Assembly (NCBI RefSeq): GCF_000427465.1 | Contig: NZ_ATYB01000014.1 | Location: 1,511,570 to 1,575,569, forward strand | Source of the DNA: Sinorhizobium arboris LMG 14919 | Lineage (GTDB): Bacteria > Pseudomonadota > Alphaproteobacteria > Rhizobiales > Rhizobiaceae | Direction: 5' to 3' | DNA length: 64,000 nt | Shown: piece by piece, positions 63,070-64,000 of the stretch | Layout: every line of letters begins with the position of its first letter | Position numbering within the stretch: the first letter of the stretch is position 1 | Program-made: the position numbers and the translations under genes | Notes under the pieces: generated by a model | What the model saw: the letters and a program-made list of their open reading frames with translations, nothing else | Databases searched by the model: none | Told to the model about the DNA's origin: nothing

Positions 63070-63212
63070 GGAGAAAATCAGCAGCCACTGGTATGTCGAT
63101 CTCCGGACCACCTGATCTAGGCGATACCCCTTGGCCGCCCACTCGTTGATGAGAGCTTCCATGCCCGGATCCCCGTAGGGCCGGAATCGTGTTCAATGAC
63201 ACGGTAGAGCAT
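63070..63212 (-). pseudogene. DUF4177-like gene remnant, frameshifted
   Basis: From the ATG at 63212 the frame reads MLYRVIEHDSGPTGI. After a one-base shift near 63165 it continues as MEALINEWAAKGYRLDQVV, then YQWLLIFS. The combined sequence is typical of DUF4177 proteins. The shift makes it inactive. Confidence 0.6.
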
Positions 63213-63256
63213 GCATCACCTCTTGGCTAAGGCTGACGAATTCTGGATAAAAGCGC

Positions 63257-63514
63257 ATGAGCCACGATCACTGCCCATGCTGCAAACACCGGACGCTGTC
63301 TGCTCGCGCCGAGCATGAAGTTTATCCGGTTTGCTTCTGGGAGGATGACGGCCAGGACGAGGATGAAGCCGACGTGGTAAGAGGCGGGCCTAATGGCCGC
63401 TTGTCACTGCATGCTGCGCGGGCCGACTATGCAGCTTTCGGCGCGTCGGACGAACGCTTCATTACCAAAGTGAGACCTCCGCGATCCACAGAGAAGTGGA
63501 CCATAATTAAATAA
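63257..63514 (+). CDS. CPCC-family cysteine-rich protein
   Basis: The 85-residue protein starts MSHDHCPCCKHRTLSARAEH, followed by YPVCFWEDDGQDEDEADVVR and GGPNGRLSLHAARADYAAFG. These are the hallmarks of the CPCC family, which is often found as antidotes in polymorphic toxin loci. It probably binds zinc. It is intact. Confidence 0.8.
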   Translation: MSHDHCPCCKHRTLSARAEHEVYPVCFWEDDGQDEDEADVVRGGPNGRLSLHAARADYAAFGASDERFITKVRPPRSTEKWTIIK

Positions 63515-63559
63515 GCTGTTCCATGCCGATGCTCATTCCTCGAACAGAGAGCATACTCC

Positions 63560-63880
63560 ATGAAAGCCCGCTATCACGGCTTCCGAATTCTGGATCACGA
63601 CAAGCAAGGTGCAGGCTGGTAGCCGGACGACCCTGAAGATTTCGAGTTCAGCATCGATTTCTATGCAGGATCCGGATGCGGAGCGGACGCCTTTGCGGCA
63701 GAGGTATGCTCACCGCGCCGCTTCCTGAAGAAACACGCAACCTCCCTCTGCTCTCCACAAGGCGTGCTAATCATGCCTTCGTTTGACCTCGTTGCGCTCG
63801 ACAAGAGATTCAGCGCTCAAACTTCTATATTCGCGCTCGTGGATTGGCATTCGCGTTCATCGATTGATGTCTCGAACTAA
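63560..63880 (+). pseudogene. Imm8-like immunity gene with in-frame stop
   Basis: The frame MKARYHGFRILDHDKQGAGW ends at a TAG (63620-63622) and then continues PDDPEDFEFSIDFYAGSGCG to EVCSPRRFL, keeping frame to a TAA. The W-x-PDDP-x-F pattern resembles the Imm8 family as I recall it. One base change at codon 21 has probably silenced it, unless translation restarts inside. Confidence 0.6.
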
Positions 63881-64000
63881 AGCGGCTTACCATTTGCTCT
63901 GCCTGCGGGAATGAAATTCGACCACCCTACCGCATAGGCGGCGATCTTGGGTGGTCACTTACGCTCTCGCGTCTTACCCAACTCGGTAAGCGCGAAATGC

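Noticed and set aside
48997..63880. CRISPR array or restriction-modification genes in the accessory region
   Set aside because: No regularly spaced short repeats, Cas motifs or methyltransferase motifs were seen.

Overview
The window is high-GC alphaproteobacterial DNA, most likely from a Sinorhizobium/Ensifer chromosome close to S. meliloti. The evidence is a phosphatidylcholine synthase of the rhizobial type, a trpD-trpC-moaC-moeA string, several TRAP transporters, a RopB-like porin, DUF1236 proteins and rhizobial intergenic repeats. The assignment rests on recalled family features, not on a search.

Region 1 (1-17.5 kb) looks like conserved core. It holds the end of a PpiD-like foldase gene, trpD-trpC-moaC-moeA as one overlapping operon, a CNNM/HlyC-type CBS protein, a GntR/FadR regulator, a four-gene BMP-type nucleoside ABC importer, a quinone reductase, pcs, a UbiH-family hydroxylase, an AEC carrier, CcdA and tRNA-Lys(UUU).

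Region 2 (17.5-24.4 kb) is a patch of small genes and intergenic structure. It contains several micro-ORFs, two similar terminator-ended stretches that may be small RNAs, two DUF1236 glycine-zipper paralogs, a GlxA-type regulator and a porin.

Region 3 (24.4-42.5 kb) is catabolic. A minus-strand set (double PPC protein, SDR, acyl-CoA ligase, thiolase, IclR regulator, SDR) runs with a fused TRAP transporter. It is followed by a TIM-barrel isomerase, an SDR and a split transketolase. A divergent plus-strand dctP-dctQ-dctM, a beta-hydroxyacid dehydrogenase and a LysR regulator complete it. The substrates cannot be read from sequence.

Region 4 (42.5-49 kb) holds a persulfide-dioxygenase-like hydrolase, a class V PLP enzyme and a divergent Lrp regulator, then a short BCCT carrier and TrkH.

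Region 5 (49-64 kb) is accessory DNA. On the minus strand lie broken phage genes in head-module order: terminase, portal, DUF2213 protease, decoration fragment, DnaT-like adaptor and neck protein. Scattered through them are about a dozen small solitary genes that resemble immunity proteins of polymorphic toxin systems (SUKH, Imm45-like, CPCC, a broken Imm8-like gene and others). A possible orphan toxin tip with its partner is also present. Two 430-bp direct repeats, about 98.6% identical, each carry an Imm45-like gene joined to the portal 3' end; one abuts an IS66 transposase remnant. At the left edge is an in-frame fusion of a class III nucleotide cyclase to a LysR effector-binding domain, the most unusual single gene here.
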